Shown one piece after another: positions 17,155 through 26,833 of a stretch of DNA of 64,000 nucleotides. The DNA comes from JAYFRL01 sp034925905. Its GTDB lineage: Bacteria; Bacillota; Clostridia; Lachnospirales; Anaerotignaceae. How positions within the stretch are numbered: position 1 is the first letter of the stretch; every line of letters starts with the position of its first letter. Both the position numbers and the translations under genes were made by a program. Under the pieces are notes generated by a model, which ran no database searches, had not been told where the DNA came from, and worked only from the letters and a program-made list of their open reading frames with translations. The stretch is from assembly GCA_034925905.1 (NCBI GenBank), contig JAYFRL010000010.1, positions 1-64,000 of the forward strand. The letters are read 5' to 3'.

Positions 17155-18462
17155 ATGAATATGTCCGACATAATAATTAAAAAGCGCGACGGTGGCAAGC
17201 TTTCGGCAGAAGAGATAGAATTTTTCATAAAAGGGGTTGCTGACGAAAGCATACCGGATTACCAGATCAGCGCTTTGCTTATGGCTATATTTCTTAAAGG
17301 CATGGATATGGAAGAAACCTCAGACCTTACTTTTGAAATGATGAATTCGGGCGAGGTTCTTGATTTTAATATGATACCGGGAATAAAGGTTGATAAACAC
17401 AGCACAGGCGGAGTGGGAGACACAGTAACCCTTGTTATTGCGCCCTTGGTTGCGTCGTTGGGCGCGCCTGTTGTTAAAATGTCCGGTCGCGGGCTTGGCT
17501 TTTCCGGCGGAACCATAGATAAGCTTGAAGCCATAAACGGCTTTTCTTGCAGCCTTTCGGACGAGAAAGCCTTAGCTAACGTGAAAAAGATAGGTATTGT
17601 TATAATGGAACAAACAAAAAACCTTGTGCCTGCGGATAAAAAGCTTTATTCCCTGCGGGACGTTACAGGCACAGTTTCAAGCATACCCTTGATAGCTTCA
17701 AGCATAATGTCAAAAAAGCTGGCTTCGGGTGCGGACGCAATAGTTTTAGATGTTAAATACGGCAGCGGGGCTTTTATGAAAAAAGAGGAAGACGCAAGAA
17801 GGCTTGCCGGTGAAATGTTTGATATAGGCAAAGCCTTGGGCAGGAAGGTTATATGCGTTATAAGCAGCATGGATGAGCCTTTGGGTTTTAATATCGGGAA
17901 CTCGCTTGAGGTTATCGAAGCTTTTGACATACTTAAAGGCAAAATAACCGAAGGAGACCTTTTAACCGTTTCACTTGAAATAGGAAGCCATATGCTTATG
18001 CTTGCTGGTATTGCAAATGACGAAGCCAAGGCAAAAGATATGCTTATGACAAATTTAAGAAATGGGAAAGGTTTTTTAAAGCTTAAAGAAATGATAGCTC
18101 TTCAAGGCGGAGACACAAAGGTTGCGGAGGACTATTCGCTTTTGCCCTCAGCAAAAGAAAGCCTTGATGTTTTGGCCGGCAAAGAAGGATATATATACAA
18201 AATAGACGCTTCACAGATAGGCAGGGCTTCGGTTGAAACGGGAGCGGGGCGTGCCAAAAAAGGCGATGCGGTAGACCTTGGAGCTGGCATAATAATGAAA
18301 TCAAGGCTTGGAGATTACGTTAAAAAAGGCGATGTTTTGGCAAAGATATATTCCTCCGGCATAGAAAAATGCCAGAGCTCGGCGCGTCTTTTAAAACAGG
18401 CAATCACAATAAGCGATTTAAAGCCTGAACCTAAAAAGCTTATACTTGATGTAATAAAATAG
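17155..18462 (+). CDS. pdp: pyrimidine-nucleoside (thymidine) phosphorylase
   Basis: 435 residues. Splits thymidine, deoxyuridine or uridine with phosphate to the base and (deoxy)ribose-1-phosphate. The family signature KMSGRGLGFSGGTIDKLE lies at about 108-125, with the glycine-rich phosphate loop DKHSTGGVGDT at about 82-92. The usual HTGGT is FSGGT here, a small departure. GGAGG is 9 nt before the ATG. Only 9 nt separate it from deoB, whose product converts the sugar phosphate further. Confidence 0.94.
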   Translation: MNMSDIIIKKRDGGKLSAEEIEFFIKGVADESIPDYQISALLMAIFLKGMDMEETSDLTFEMMNSGEVLDFNMIPGIKVDKHSTGGVGDTVTLVIAPLVASLGAPVVKMSGRGLGFSGGTIDKLEAINGFSCSLSDEKALANVKKIGIVIMEQTKNLVPADKKLYSLRDVTGTVSSIPLIASSIMSKKLASGADAIVLDVKYGSGAFMKKEEDARRLAGEMFDIGKALGRKVICVISSMDEPLGFNIGNSLEVIEAFDILKGKITEGDLLTVSLEIGSHMLMLAGIANDEAKAKDMLMTNLRNGKGFLKLKEMIALQGGDTKVAEDYSLLPSAKESLDVLAGKEGYIYKIDASQIGRASVETGAGRAKKGDAVDLGAGIIMKSRLGDYVKKGDVLAKIYSSGIEKCQSSARLLKQAITISDLKPEPKKLILDVIK

Positions 18463-18471
18463 GAGGTAAAT

Positions 18472-19653
18472 ATGAAAAGAGCGGTTATAATAGTTTTGGA
18501 CAGCGTGGGGATAGGCGAAATGCCTGATGCTGCGCTTTACGGCGATGAAGGCAGCAACACTCTTGTTAATACCAAAAAGGCATACCCCGATATGGATATT
18601 AAAAACCTTGTGTCTCTCGGCATAGGTGATATAGACGGAAAAGACATAGAACTTCTCGGGAAATGCGAAAACCCTAAAGGGAACTACGGTAAAATGGCGG
18701 AAACCTCCGCTGGGAAGGATACCACAACGGGTCATTGGGAGATGTCCGGCATAATAACAAAAAAACCTTTCCCTACGTTTACGGAAACAGGCTTTCCAAA
18801 AGAGGTTATGGATAAATTCAATGAGGCTTTCGGAGTTAAGGCGTTGGGCAATTATGCCGAATCGGGCACAAAAATAATAGAGGATTTGGGATGCGAACAC
18901 ATGGAGACCGGCAACCCGATAGTTTATACCTCGGCGGACAGTGTTTTCCAGATAGCCGCCCATGAGGATATAATACCTGTGCCTAAGCTTTATGAGATGT
19001 GCATGAAGGCAAGAGAAATCTTAACAGGCAATTTCGGCGTTGCAAGAGTTATAGCAAGACCTTTTACAGGTGAACCCGGAAGCTTTGTGCGTACGAAAAA
19101 CAGGAAAGATTTTTCACTCCCACCGACATCTAAAATGCTTTTAGACTATGCCGCCGAAAATTCTTTAACGGTTGCCGCTGTAGGCAAGATAGAAGACATA
19201 TTCTTAAAAAGGGGCATAACGCTTTCAAACCATACCTCAAACAATGACGATGGAATATCCGCAACACTTGAGTTTATGAATGAAACCCCAAACGGAATAA
19301 TATTCACAAACCTTGTGGATTACGATATGGTATACGGGCATAGGAACAACGCCATAGGCTATGCAAAGGCTCTTGAGGCTTTTGACCAAAGACTCCCTGA
19401 AATACTCAGTGCTGCAAGGGACGAAGACATAATATTCATAACAGCGGACCATGGTTGCGACCCAACAACAGAAAGCACAGACCATTCAAGGGAATATGTG
19501 CCGCTTATCGTTTGGGGTAAAAACATCAAAAAAGGCGTTAACCTTGGAATAAGGCAGACTTTTGCTGACCTTGGCAAAACTGTTGCCGAATATCTTGAGC
19601 TTAAAAACAATCTTCCGGGCGAAAGCTTTCTCGGAAACATTATAGGCGGGTAA
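18472..19653 (+). CDS. deoB: phosphopentomutase
   Basis: 393 residues. Interconverts (deoxy)ribose-1-phosphate and -5-phosphate, linking nucleoside salvage to central metabolism. Alkaline-phosphatase-like fold with the metal site VLDSVGIGEMPDA at 8-20, GKDTTTGHWEMSG with the phosphorylated threonine, and FITADHGCDPTTESTDHSRE near the C-terminus. AGGAGG precedes the ATG. Second gene of the salvage pair. Confidence 0.96.
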   Translation: MKRAVIIVLDSVGIGEMPDAALYGDEGSNTLVNTKKAYPDMDIKNLVSLGIGDIDGKDIELLGKCENPKGNYGKMAETSAGKDTTTGHWEMSGIITKKPFPTFTETGFPKEVMDKFNEAFGVKALGNYAESGTKIIEDLGCEHMETGNPIVYTSADSVFQIAAHEDIIPVPKLYEMCMKAREILTGNFGVARVIARPFTGEPGSFVRTKNRKDFSLPPTSKMLLDYAAENSLTVAAVGKIEDIFLKRGITLSNHTSNNDDGISATLEFMNETPNGIIFTNLVDYDMVYGHRNNAIGYAKALEAFDQRLPEILSAARDEDIIFITADHGCDPTTESTDHSREYVPLIVWGKNIKKGVNLGIRQTFADLGKTVAEYLELKNNLPGESFLGNIIGG

Positions 19654-19654
19654 A

Positions 19655-20791
19655 ATGAGACCTTTAAGCATATATATCCATATACCTTTTTGCATAAAAA
19701 AGTGCCTTTATTGCGATTTCACTTCTTTTTCGGGCTGTGAGCACCTTTTTGGGCAATATACGGATTCGCTCATTAACGAAATAGAGCTTTCGTCACCTTC
19801 TTATTCGGACTGCGAAATAAAAACTGTGTTTTTCGGGGGAGGCACGCCGACGTTTCTTCCTTCTTTGCTGCTTGGGAAAATTATGGACACCCTCATAAGG
19901 TGTTTTAATATTGTGCCAGACTGTGAGATAACATTTGAGGCAAACCCTGAAACTATGGATGCCGAAAAAACGGCTTCGCTTAAATATATGGGTGCAAACC
20001 GTTTAAGCTTTGGGGTTCAGGCTTTCGAGGACCGGCTTTTGATTTCTTTAGGCAGAGTGCATAATGTGCAGAAATTTTTCGAGGCTTATGATAATGCAAA
20101 AAAAGCAGGTTTTGAAAACATAAACGTAGACCTTATGTTTTCTTTGCCCAGTCAAAGCGAAAAAGACTGGGAACATAGTCTTATAGAGGCTGCAAAGCTT
20201 GATATAACACACATTTCCTGCTACAGTCTTATAATAGAAGAAGGAACTTTGTTTTATGATATGAAAAAGGCCGGCGCATTAAAAGAAACAAATGAGGAAG
20301 AAGATAGGCAGATGTATTATGCGGCGGAGGACATACTTGGACATTTTGGCTTTTTGCGCTACGAAATATCAAATTATGCAAAAAAAGGCTTTGAATGCAG
20401 GCATAATATAGTATATTGGCAGTGTCATGAATATCTTGGCTTCGGGCTTGCGGCACATTCATATTTTGACGGAATAAGGTTTTCAAACACAGAAGACCTT
20501 TTAAAATATATAAGCTTTAATGGAGATTCTTCACGTATGGGAAGAAGCAGGGAGATTTTGACCCTTGAAAACAAAATTTCCGAATTTATGTTTATGGGGT
20601 TAAGACTAAAGGAAGGTATAAACGTAAATGATTTTAAAGAAAGATTTGGCATGGATATAAAGACCATATATGGGGAAACTTTTAATGAGCTGTTAAAGTT
20701 GGGGCTTATTATTTGGACGAAAGAAAATATACTTCTTACAAAAAAAGGCACAGATATTTCAAACTATGTGTTTGAAAAACTCGTATTATAA
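19655..20791 (+). CDS. hemW: radical SAM heme chaperone HemW
   Basis: 378 residues. The radical-SAM cysteines 13, 17 and 20 in CIKKCLYCDF, with F rather than a fourth cysteine, mark HemW and not the oxygen-independent coproporphyrinogen oxidase HemN. GGGTPT and EANPET are conserved SAM-binding segments. HemW inserts heme into target proteins. The start lies 1 nt after the deoB stop and has little ribosome-site sequence, so coupling is likely. hemW before hrcA is the usual Firmicutes order. Confidence 0.92.
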   Translation: MRPLSIYIHIPFCIKKCLYCDFTSFSGCEHLFGQYTDSLINEIELSSPSYSDCEIKTVFFGGGTPTFLPSLLLGKIMDTLIRCFNIVPDCEITFEANPETMDAEKTASLKYMGANRLSFGVQAFEDRLLISLGRVHNVQKFFEAYDNAKKAGFENINVDLMFSLPSQSEKDWEHSLIEAAKLDITHISCYSLIIEEGTLFYDMKKAGALKETNEEEDRQMYYAAEDILGHFGFLRYEISNYAKKGFECRHNIVYWQCHEYLGFGLAAHSYFDGIRFSNTEDLLKYISFNGDSSRMGRSREILTLENKISEFMFMGLRLKEGINVNDFKERFGMDIKTIYGETFNELLKLGLIIWTKENILLTKKGTDISNYVFEKLVL

Positions 20792-20821
20792 TAATGTATA
20801 CAAAAAAACAAATAATATTTT

Positions 20822-20860
20822 AAAATATCACTTGACATATTTTGCCTCAAGTGATATTTT
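20822..20860 (+). repeat. perfect 14-bp dyad upstream of CIRCE
   Basis: Arms 20822-20835 and 20847-20860 are exact inverted copies with an 11-nt spacer and end in TTTT. It can serve as the hemW terminator, but it also overlaps the -35 region of the hrcA promoter, so a second operator is possible. Confidence 0.6.
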
Positions 20861-20871
20861 AAGAATATAAT
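20842..20871 (+). promoter_or_regulatory. hrcA operon promoter
   Basis: TTGCCT (20842-20847), 18-bp spacer, perfect TATAAT (20866-20871) directly abutting CIRCE. Confidence 0.6.
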
Positions 20872-20898
20872 TTAGCACTCACGCAACATGAGTGCTAA
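20872..20898 (+). promoter_or_regulatory. CIRCE operator
   Basis: TTAGCACTC-N9-GAGTGCTAA, an exact match to the CIRCE consensus bound by HrcA. It spans the expected transcription start. Confidence 0.98.
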
Positions 20899-20923
20899 CA
20901 AAATAAAAAAGGAGGCTGTAGGG

Positions 20924-21979
20924 ATGTCGCTGCTTAGTGAAAGGAAAATGAAGATATTGCAGGCTATAATAAATGATTATATTGCTACAGCCGAACCTGT
21001 GGGTTCAAGAACCATAGCAAAAAAATATGATATGGGGTTAAGCTCCGCAACCATAAGAAATGAAATGAGCGACCTTGAGGATATGGGATATATAATCCAG
21101 CCCTATGCTTCCGCAGGCAGGGTCCCTTCGGACATGGGTTACAGGCTTTATGTGGATAAGCTTATTTCAAACTTAAACAACATAGAAGATAACCCAAAGG
21201 AAGTTTTCTTAAAGGATATCATAGAATCAAATATAAGCAGAATAGATAATATTATGGAGGAAACGGCAAGGGCAATTTCATTGCTTACAAATTATACGGC
21301 AATAATAACCGAGCCTGTAACAGAGAAACCAAAAATAAAGAGGATAAGCCTTATCCCTTTGGATGAAAGAAATATAATGTGCTTTGTTGTGGCGGAGCAA
21401 AATATAATGAAGAATAACATTATAAAAACCTTAAATATTCCGAATGAACATGAGTTTTTTAGGCTTTCTTCAATATTTACCGAAAATTTGAAGGGTCTTT
21501 CCATAGATGATATAGACGAAAATGTTGTTTTGTGCCTTGAGTCGGAATCAAGGCCATATGAAGATCTTGTGCCAGTTATACTTAAAATAATCAGCAAGGA
21601 TTTTGGCTCTGCGGAAAATATAGAGTTTCATATGAGCGGCGCAAGAAATATCCTTGCATTTCCTGAATTTTCAGATGTTAGCAAGGCCAAAACCTTTTTT
21701 CAGGCTCTTGAGGAAAAGGATATGCTTATAACCCTTATGGGGGACAGTTTAAATTCTGATATGAGGATATTTATAGGAAACGAAAACCAGATTGAAGAAA
21801 TGAAGAATTGCAGCATAATTACCGCTTCATACAAAATGGGCAGCAATTCAAGAGGCGGCATAGGCATTATAGGACCCACAAGAATGGATTATTCTCAGGT
21901 TATAACCGTGCTTAACGGCATGGTTAAAAATATAGAAAGGGTACTTAAAATCCTTTCGGATGGTAATAATGATACTTAG
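20924..21979 (+). CDS. hrcA: heat-inducible transcription repressor HrcA
   Basis: 351 residues. Binds CIRCE and represses the class I heat-shock genes. The N-terminal winged helix has SERKMKILQAIINDYI and VGSRTIAKKYDMGLSSATIRN; the C-terminal GAF-like half ends with GIIGPTRMDYSQV. The in-frame ATG at 20888 lies inside CIRCE and has no ribosome site, so I place the start at 20924, 8 nt after GGAGG. First gene of an autoregulated operon with grpE and dnaK. Confidence 0.95.
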   Translation: MSLLSERKMKILQAIINDYIATAEPVGSRTIAKKYDMGLSSATIRNEMSDLEDMGYIIQPYASAGRVPSDMGYRLYVDKLISNLNNIEDNPKEVFLKDIIESNISRIDNIMEETARAISLLTNYTAIITEPVTEKPKIKRISLIPLDERNIMCFVVAEQNIMKNNIIKTLNIPNEHEFFRLSSIFTENLKGLSIDDIDENVVLCLESESRPYEDLVPVILKIISKDFGSAENIEFHMSGARNILAFPEFSDVSKAKTFFQALEEKDMLITLMGDSLNSDMRIFIGNENQIEEMKNCSIITASYKMGSNSRGGIGIIGPTRMDYSQVITVLNGMVKNIERVLKILSDGNNDT

Positions 21980-21998
21980 AATCAGGGAGGATTAAAAA

Positions 21999-22604
21999 TT
22001 GGAAAACAAAAAAGATAAATTTGATGAACCCATAAAAGAAGAAATAAATGAAGAAACGGATGTAAATTTGGAAAAAACGGAAACCACAGAAAAGACGGAT
22101 TCCGGCACGTCAGAAGAAACTCAAGCGAAAGCTCAGGAATCACAGATTGAGCCTAAGGATGAAATTGGTTGTCTTAAAGCAAAATGCGATGATTATCTGG
22201 ATAAATATCAAAGATGTCTTGCTGAGTTTGACAATTTCAGAAAACGAACATCAAAAGAAAAGGCAGGGATGTATGACGAAGGAGTTAAGGATACTCTTTT
22301 AAAGCTTTTAAGCGTTATGGATAATCTTGACCGCGCTATTTTATCAAGAGAGGCTAAGGATGAGGAAGACAGCTTTTTAACCGGGGTTAAAATGATTTTA
22401 AAGCAGCTTAAAGAAATATTTGCTTCAATGGACGTAACGGAGATAAAGGCTGTTGGCGAAAAATTCGACCCGGCATATCATGAAGCGGTTGCCCACGAAG
22501 AAAACGAAGAATACGGTGAAAACGAAATAGTCTTTGAAATGCTCAAAGGCTATATGTATAAAGATAAGGTTTTAAGACACAGCATGGTAAAGGTTGCAAA
22601 CTAA
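21999..22604 (+). CDS. grpE: nucleotide exchange factor GrpE
   Basis: 201 residues. Releases ADP from DnaK. Acidic low-complexity N-terminus (1-55), long coiled-coil helix (about 60-100) with YQRCLAEFDNFRKRTSKEK, and the beta-wing domain with FDPAYHEAV and VLRHSMVKVA at the end. TTG start preceded by GGGAGG at 8 nt. Second gene of the heat-shock operon. Confidence 0.96.
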   Translation: MENKKDKFDEPIKEEINEETDVNLEKTETTEKTDSGTSEETQAKAQESQIEPKDEIGCLKAKCDDYLDKYQRCLAEFDNFRKRTSKEKAGMYDEGVKDTLLKLLSVMDNLDRAILSREAKDEEDSFLTGVKMILKQLKEIFASMDVTEIKAVGEKFDPAYHEAVAHEENEEYGENEIVFEMLKGYMYKDKVLRHSMVKVAN

Positions 22605-22641
22605 AAAATAATATTACTTATTATACAGGAGGATTTTAATT

Positions 22642-24489
22642 ATGGGAAAAATTATCGGTATTGACCTTGGAACAACAAATTCATGCGTTGCTGTTATGGA
22701 AGGCGGACAGCCGGTTGTTATAGTAAACACTGACGGGCAAAGGACAACTCCGTCCGTTGTAGGCTTTGCAAAAAACGGTGAGCGTCTTATAGGCGAAACG
22801 GCAAAGCGCCAGGCTATAACAAATCCTGACAACACAGTAAGCTCCATTAAAAGAAGAATGGGCGAAAATTACAAAGTAAACATAGAGGGGAAAAGCTTTT
22901 CTCCGCAGGAAATTTCGGCTATGATACTCCAAAAGCTTAAAGTTGATGCAGAAAGCTATCTTGGCGAGCCGGTTACGGAAGCTGTAATCACAGTTCCGGC
23001 TTATTTCACAGATGCTCAAAGGCAGGCAACAAAAGACGCAGGCAAAATAGCCGGGCTTGACGTTAAACGTATTATAAACGAGCCTACAGCCGCAGCTTTG
23101 GCTTATGGGCTTGATAATGAAAAAGAACAGAAGATAATGGTTTATGACCTTGGCGGCGGCACCTTCGATGTTTCTGTAATAGAAATTGGCGACGGTGTTA
23201 TAGAAGTTTTGGCAACCAGCGGAAACAACCACTTGGGCGGGGACGATTTTGACCAAAGAGTTATGGATTATCTTGTAGCCGAATTCAAAAAGCTTGAGAA
23301 CATAGATTTAAGCAAAGATAAAATGGCTATGCAGCGTCTTAAGGAAGCTGCCGAAAAGGCCAAAAAAGAACTTTCAACAGTTACAAGCACAAATATAAAC
23401 CTTCCGTTTATAACGATGAATCAGGATGGACCAAAGCATCTTGACATAACTCTTACAAGAGCTAAATTTGACGAGCTTACACACGATCTTGTTCAGGCAA
23501 CATTAGGTCCGGTTAAAACAGCTCTTGATGATGCGGGGCTTAAACCTTCAGAGCTTGATAAGGTATTGCTTGTTGGTGGATCCACAAGAACACCTGCTGT
23601 TCAGGACGAAGTTAAAAGAATTACGGGTAAAGATCCGTTTAAGGGGATAAACCCTGATGAATGTGTTGCGCTTGGAGCTTCAATCCAGGGAGGAAAGCTT
23701 GCCGGAGACGCAGGCGCAGGAAGCATACTTCTTTTGGATGTAACGCCTCTTTCACTTGGAATAGAAACTCTCGGCGGAGTAGCCACAAAGCTTATCGAAA
23801 GGAACACAACAATACCTACAAATAAAAAGCAGATATTCTCAACCGCAGATGATAACCAAACGGCTGTTGATATCCACGTTATACAAGGTGAAAGACCTCT
23901 TGCCAAGGACAACAAAACTCTCGGCCAGTTTAGGCTGGACGGAATAGCTCCCGCAAGAAGAGGCATCCCGCAGATAGAAGTTGCTTTTGATATAGACGCA
24001 AACGGAATTGTTCATGTTTCAGCAAAAGACCTTGGAACCGGCAAAGAGCAGAAGATAACAATTACTTCCGGCTCAAACTTAAGCGAGGATGAAATTGACA
24101 AGGCGGTTAAAGAAGCTGAGAAATTTGCAGAGGCAGATAAAAAACGTAAAGAAGCTATAGACGTTAAAAATGAAGCCGATTCAATGATATTCCAGACTGA
24201 AAAAACACTTAAAGACCTTGAAGGCAAGCTTGACGCTTCAGATAAGGATGCTGTTGAGTCTAAGCTTTCAAAGCTTAAAGACCTTGTTGGAGGAATGAAT
24301 GTTGAAACTATGACAGATACGGATATAAATACACTTAAAGACGCAACAAAAGAGCTTACAGATGAATTTTACAAGATTTCGGAAAAACTCTATAGTGCTA
24401 AACAGGCCGCCGGAGGAACTGAAAGCGGACCGGGCGTAAACCCGGATGTGAACCCGGATGTAGTTGAAGGCGAAGGAAAAGAACTCTAA
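22642..24489 (+). CDS. dnaK: molecular chaperone DnaK (Hsp70)
   Basis: 615 residues, full length. ATPase domain with GIDLGTTNSCVAVM at 5-18 and VYDLGGGTFDVSV at about 170; the substrate domain follows DVTPLSLGIETLGG; the lid ends in a short Gly/Pro-rich tail. As in Gram-positive DnaK, the insertion of Gram-negative proteins is absent. Works with GrpE and DnaJ. A hairpin after the stop separates it from dnaJ. Confidence 0.98.
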   Translation: MGKIIGIDLGTTNSCVAVMEGGQPVVIVNTDGQRTTPSVVGFAKNGERLIGETAKRQAITNPDNTVSSIKRRMGENYKVNIEGKSFSPQEISAMILQKLKVDAESYLGEPVTEAVITVPAYFTDAQRQATKDAGKIAGLDVKRIINEPTAAALAYGLDNEKEQKIMVYDLGGGTFDVSVIEIGDGVIEVLATSGNNHLGGDDFDQRVMDYLVAEFKKLENIDLSKDKMAMQRLKEAAEKAKKELSTVTSTNINLPFITMNQDGPKHLDITLTRAKFDELTHDLVQATLGPVKTALDDAGLKPSELDKVLLVGGSTRTPAVQDEVKRITGKDPFKGINPDECVALGASIQGGKLAGDAGAGSILLLDVTPLSLGIETLGGVATKLIERNTTIPTNKKQIFSTADDNQTAVDIHVIQGERPLAKDNKTLGQFRLDGIAPARRGIPQIEVAFDIDANGIVHVSAKDLGTGKEQKITITSGSNLSEDEIDKAVKEAEKFAEADKKRKEAIDVKNEADSMIFQTEKTLKDLEGKLDASDKDAVESKLSKLKDLVGGMNVETMTDTDINTLKDATKELTDEFYKISEKLYSAKQAAGGTESGPGVNPDVNPDVVEGEGKEL

Positions 24490-24496
24490 AATAAAA

Positions 24497-24529
24497 AAGG
24501 CATCTGCTTTTCAAAAAAGCAGTTGCCTT
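24497..24529 (+). terminator. hairpin between dnaK and dnaJ
   Basis: AAGGCA/TGCCTT and CTGCTTT/AAAGCAG stems separated by one mismatch. It has no clean T run, so it may only reduce read-through and set a lower DnaJ level. Confidence 0.6.
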
Positions 24530-24627
24530 GCTTATTGTTTTAACTGGACTAAAAAAAATACTTTTAATATGCATAAAATACATTATAATAGATGGTAGCG
24601 TTTCGTCAAAAAGGCAGGTGAGAAATT

Positions 24628-25770
24628 TTGGCAGATAAAAGAGACTATTACGACGTTTTGGGCGTTTCAAAAAGCGCAAGTGACGATGAAATAAAAAAGG
24701 CATACCGTAAGCTCGCAAAAAAATACCATCCGGACGCAAACCCGAATAATAAAGAAGCTGAGCTTAAGTTTAAAGAAATAAACGAAGCCTATGAGGTTTT
24801 AAGCGATGCAGACAAAAAAGCAAAATATGACCAATTTGGTCATGCTGCTTTTGACCAGAGCATGGGCGGCGCCGGAGCAGGCGGCGGCTTCTATGGCGCT
24901 GATTTTGATATGGGTGATATATTTAATATGTTTGGCTTCGGGGGCGGAGGATTTGGCGGTTTTTCAAACGGAACGAGAAAAAGAGATCCTCAGAGAGGCG
25001 CGGATATAAGCGTTTCCATTCAAATTACATTTGAAGAAGCTGTTTTCGGATGCATAAAGGAGATACAGATAAACGCTACCGATGAATGCGAAACCTGCCA
25101 TGGAACGGGGGCAAAACCCGGAACGCACGCCGAAACCTGCCCAAGATGCGGCGGAACCGGACAGGAAAGGTTTACACAACAGTCTATGTTTGGGACCATG
25201 ACATCGCTTAGAACATGCAGTTTATGCGGCGGAACCGGAAAGGTTATAAAAGAACCATGCCAGACGTGCAAAGGTAAAGGCATGGTAAGGAAGAGCAAAA
25301 GGTATGAGGTTAACATACCAAAAGGCATAGATAATGGCCAGACAATCCGTCTCGCCGGCAAAGGCGACGCCGGAGAAAGAAACGGGGACTATGGCGACCT
25401 TTTAGTTATAGTTTATGTTAAGCCGCACAATTATTTTATAAGAAAAGGGCAGAATATATATTGCGACGTGTCTATAAGCTTCGTTCAGGCGACTTTAGGG
25501 GACACTATAACAATAAAGACAATAGACGGCGATTATAAGCTTGAAATAAAGCCCGGAACCCAACCAGACACGATTACAACCGTGAAAGGCGCTGGCGTTC
25601 CAAACATAAGAAATAACAAAATTAGAGGCGACCAGATAGTTACACTTAAAATCAAGATTCCAACTTCGCTTACGGAAAAGCAAAAAGAGCTTTTGAGGGA
25701 ATTTGACGGGAAAACAGATGACGATAAAAAAGGTATATTTGATGAAATAAAGAAAAAATTTAAAGATTAA
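24628..25770 (+). CDS. dnaJ: chaperone DnaJ (Hsp40)
   Basis: 380 residues. J domain (1-70) with the HPD motif in KKYHPDANPN, Gly/Phe-rich linker (75-115), four CxxCxGxG zinc repeats (CETCHGTG, CPRCGGTG, CSLCGGTG, CQTCKGKG) and the substrate-binding C-terminus. TTG start behind AGGTGAG. TATAAT at 24584-24589 may supply an additional promoter after the dnaK hairpin. The prmA/rsmE genes that often follow dnaJ are missing here. Confidence 0.97.
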   Translation: MADKRDYYDVLGVSKSASDDEIKKAYRKLAKKYHPDANPNNKEAELKFKEINEAYEVLSDADKKAKYDQFGHAAFDQSMGGAGAGGGFYGADFDMGDIFNMFGFGGGGFGGFSNGTRKRDPQRGADISVSIQITFEEAVFGCIKEIQINATDECETCHGTGAKPGTHAETCPRCGGTGQERFTQQSMFGTMTSLRTCSLCGGTGKVIKEPCQTCKGKGMVRKSKRYEVNIPKGIDNGQTIRLAGKGDAGERNGDYGDLLVIVYVKPHNYFIRKGQNIYCDVSISFVQATLGDTITIKTIDGDYKLEIKPGTQPDTITTVKGAGVPNIRNNKIRGDQIVTLKIKIPTSLTEKQKELLREFDGKTDDDKKGIFDEIKKKFKD

Positions 25771-25774
25771 AATA

Positions 25775-25818
25775 AAACAAACCGGCTTGCAGGATTATGC
25801 CTGCAAGCCGGTTTGTTT
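25775..25818. terminator. strong bidirectional terminator
   Basis: Perfect 19-bp stem (25775-25793 with 25800-25818), 6-nt loop, between convergent dnaJ and the AEC carrier gene. Confidence 0.92.
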
Positions 25819-25823
25819 ATAAT

Positions 25824-26762
25824 CTAAATAAGACCTATTGTTTTAAGCACGAATATCCAGCAGAATATTGTTGCGAGTGAAAAAACAGTTGAAAAAACAA
25901 CAAGCTGGCTTGCAAGCTCACCGTCTCCGCCCATTTGCTGGGCAAGAGTATAAGATGAAACGGCAACGGGAGCTGCTGTCATAACCATTATAGTGAAAAG
26001 CTCCAAATCTCTAAAGCCTAAAAGAACACCTAATACAACTCCTATGAGAGGAACGATTATAAGCCTTAATAAAAGGGAAGCGCTTAAAAGCTGGCCGTTT
26101 TCCCGGCTTATGGAAAAGCGCATTGTTCCGCCCATTGCAAGAAGCGCAAGAGGGTTTGCAGCGCTTCCGAAATCCGAAACTACACTTTGCAAAAATGACG
26201 GAAGCGTTATTCCTGCAATGCAAACGATGAGACCTATGATGGCTCCCCATATAATAGGGTTTTTAAGCACGTTTATGGCTATGGTTCTGGGATTAAAGCT
26301 ACCCCCTCTAAATGTTTCAAGGGTTGTTATTGAGAATACATAAAAAAGAGGCACCATTATTGCCACAACCATTGAGGCAGAGCCTATATTGTCGGGTCCA
26401 TAAACCGAAGCTGCAAGGGCAAGCCCAAAAAGGACAAAATTACTTCGAAATATTGATTGAGCTACAACGCCACCCTTTGAATTGTCCTTTACAAAATGTG
26501 GGACGACAGCAATTACAATTACAAGCAAAATTATTTCAAACACAATGGCAAAAGACAAAAGCTTAATGTTTAAGAGCTCGGATATATGTATTTTATATAT
26601 ATTCTTAAATATGAGTATTGGGAAAAAGCCTTTGAAAACAATTGTGTTTAAAGCTTTCACCCCGGTTTCATTAAGTACCTTTATCCTGTTTAAGATATAT
26701 CCGTAGCTTATCATAATAAATATAGGCATAACCGCGTTTAAAGCTATTAAAAAATTTTCCAA
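25824..26762 (-). CDS. AEC family transporter (auxin efflux carrier fold)
   Basis: 312-residue inner-membrane carrier with about ten helices; hydrophobic segments alternate with short loops and GFRDLELFTIMVMTAAPVAVSSYTL sits near the C-terminal crossing helix region. Bacterial AEC proteins export or import organic acids such as malate or malonate. The substrate is unknown here. A second AEC gene is at 38157, so the family is duplicated in this region. Confidence 0.87.
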   Translation of the reverse strand: MENFLIALNAVMPIFIMISYGYILNRIKVLNETGVKALNTIVFKGFFPILIFKNIYKIHISELLNIKLLSFAIVFEIILLVIVIAVVPHFVKDNSKGGVVAQSIFRSNFVLFGLALAASVYGPDNIGSASMVVAIMVPLFYVFSITTLETFRGGSFNPRTIAINVLKNPIIWGAIIGLIVCIAGITLPSFLQSVVSDFGSAANPLALLAMGGTMRFSISRENGQLLSASLLLRLIIVPLIGVVLGVLLGFRDLELFTIMVMTAAPVAVSSYTLAQQMGGDGELASQLVVFSTVFSLATIFCWIFVLKTIGLI

Positions 26763-26791
26763 AAAACTCCACCCCTTGATATTTTATCTGT

Positions 26792-26797
26792 TATAAT
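26792..26797 (+). promoter_or_regulatory. extended -10 of the YebB-like gene
   Basis: TGTTATAAT (perfect -10 at 26792-26797), 36 bp before the start. Confidence 0.45.
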
Positions 26798-26833
26798 GAA
26801 TAATAACAGAATCTCAGGAGGATGTAAATTAAA

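Noticed and set aside
20888..20923. An upstream in-frame start for hrcA.
   Set aside because: It is within the CIRCE operator and has no ribosome site, whereas GGAGG precedes the ATG at 20924.
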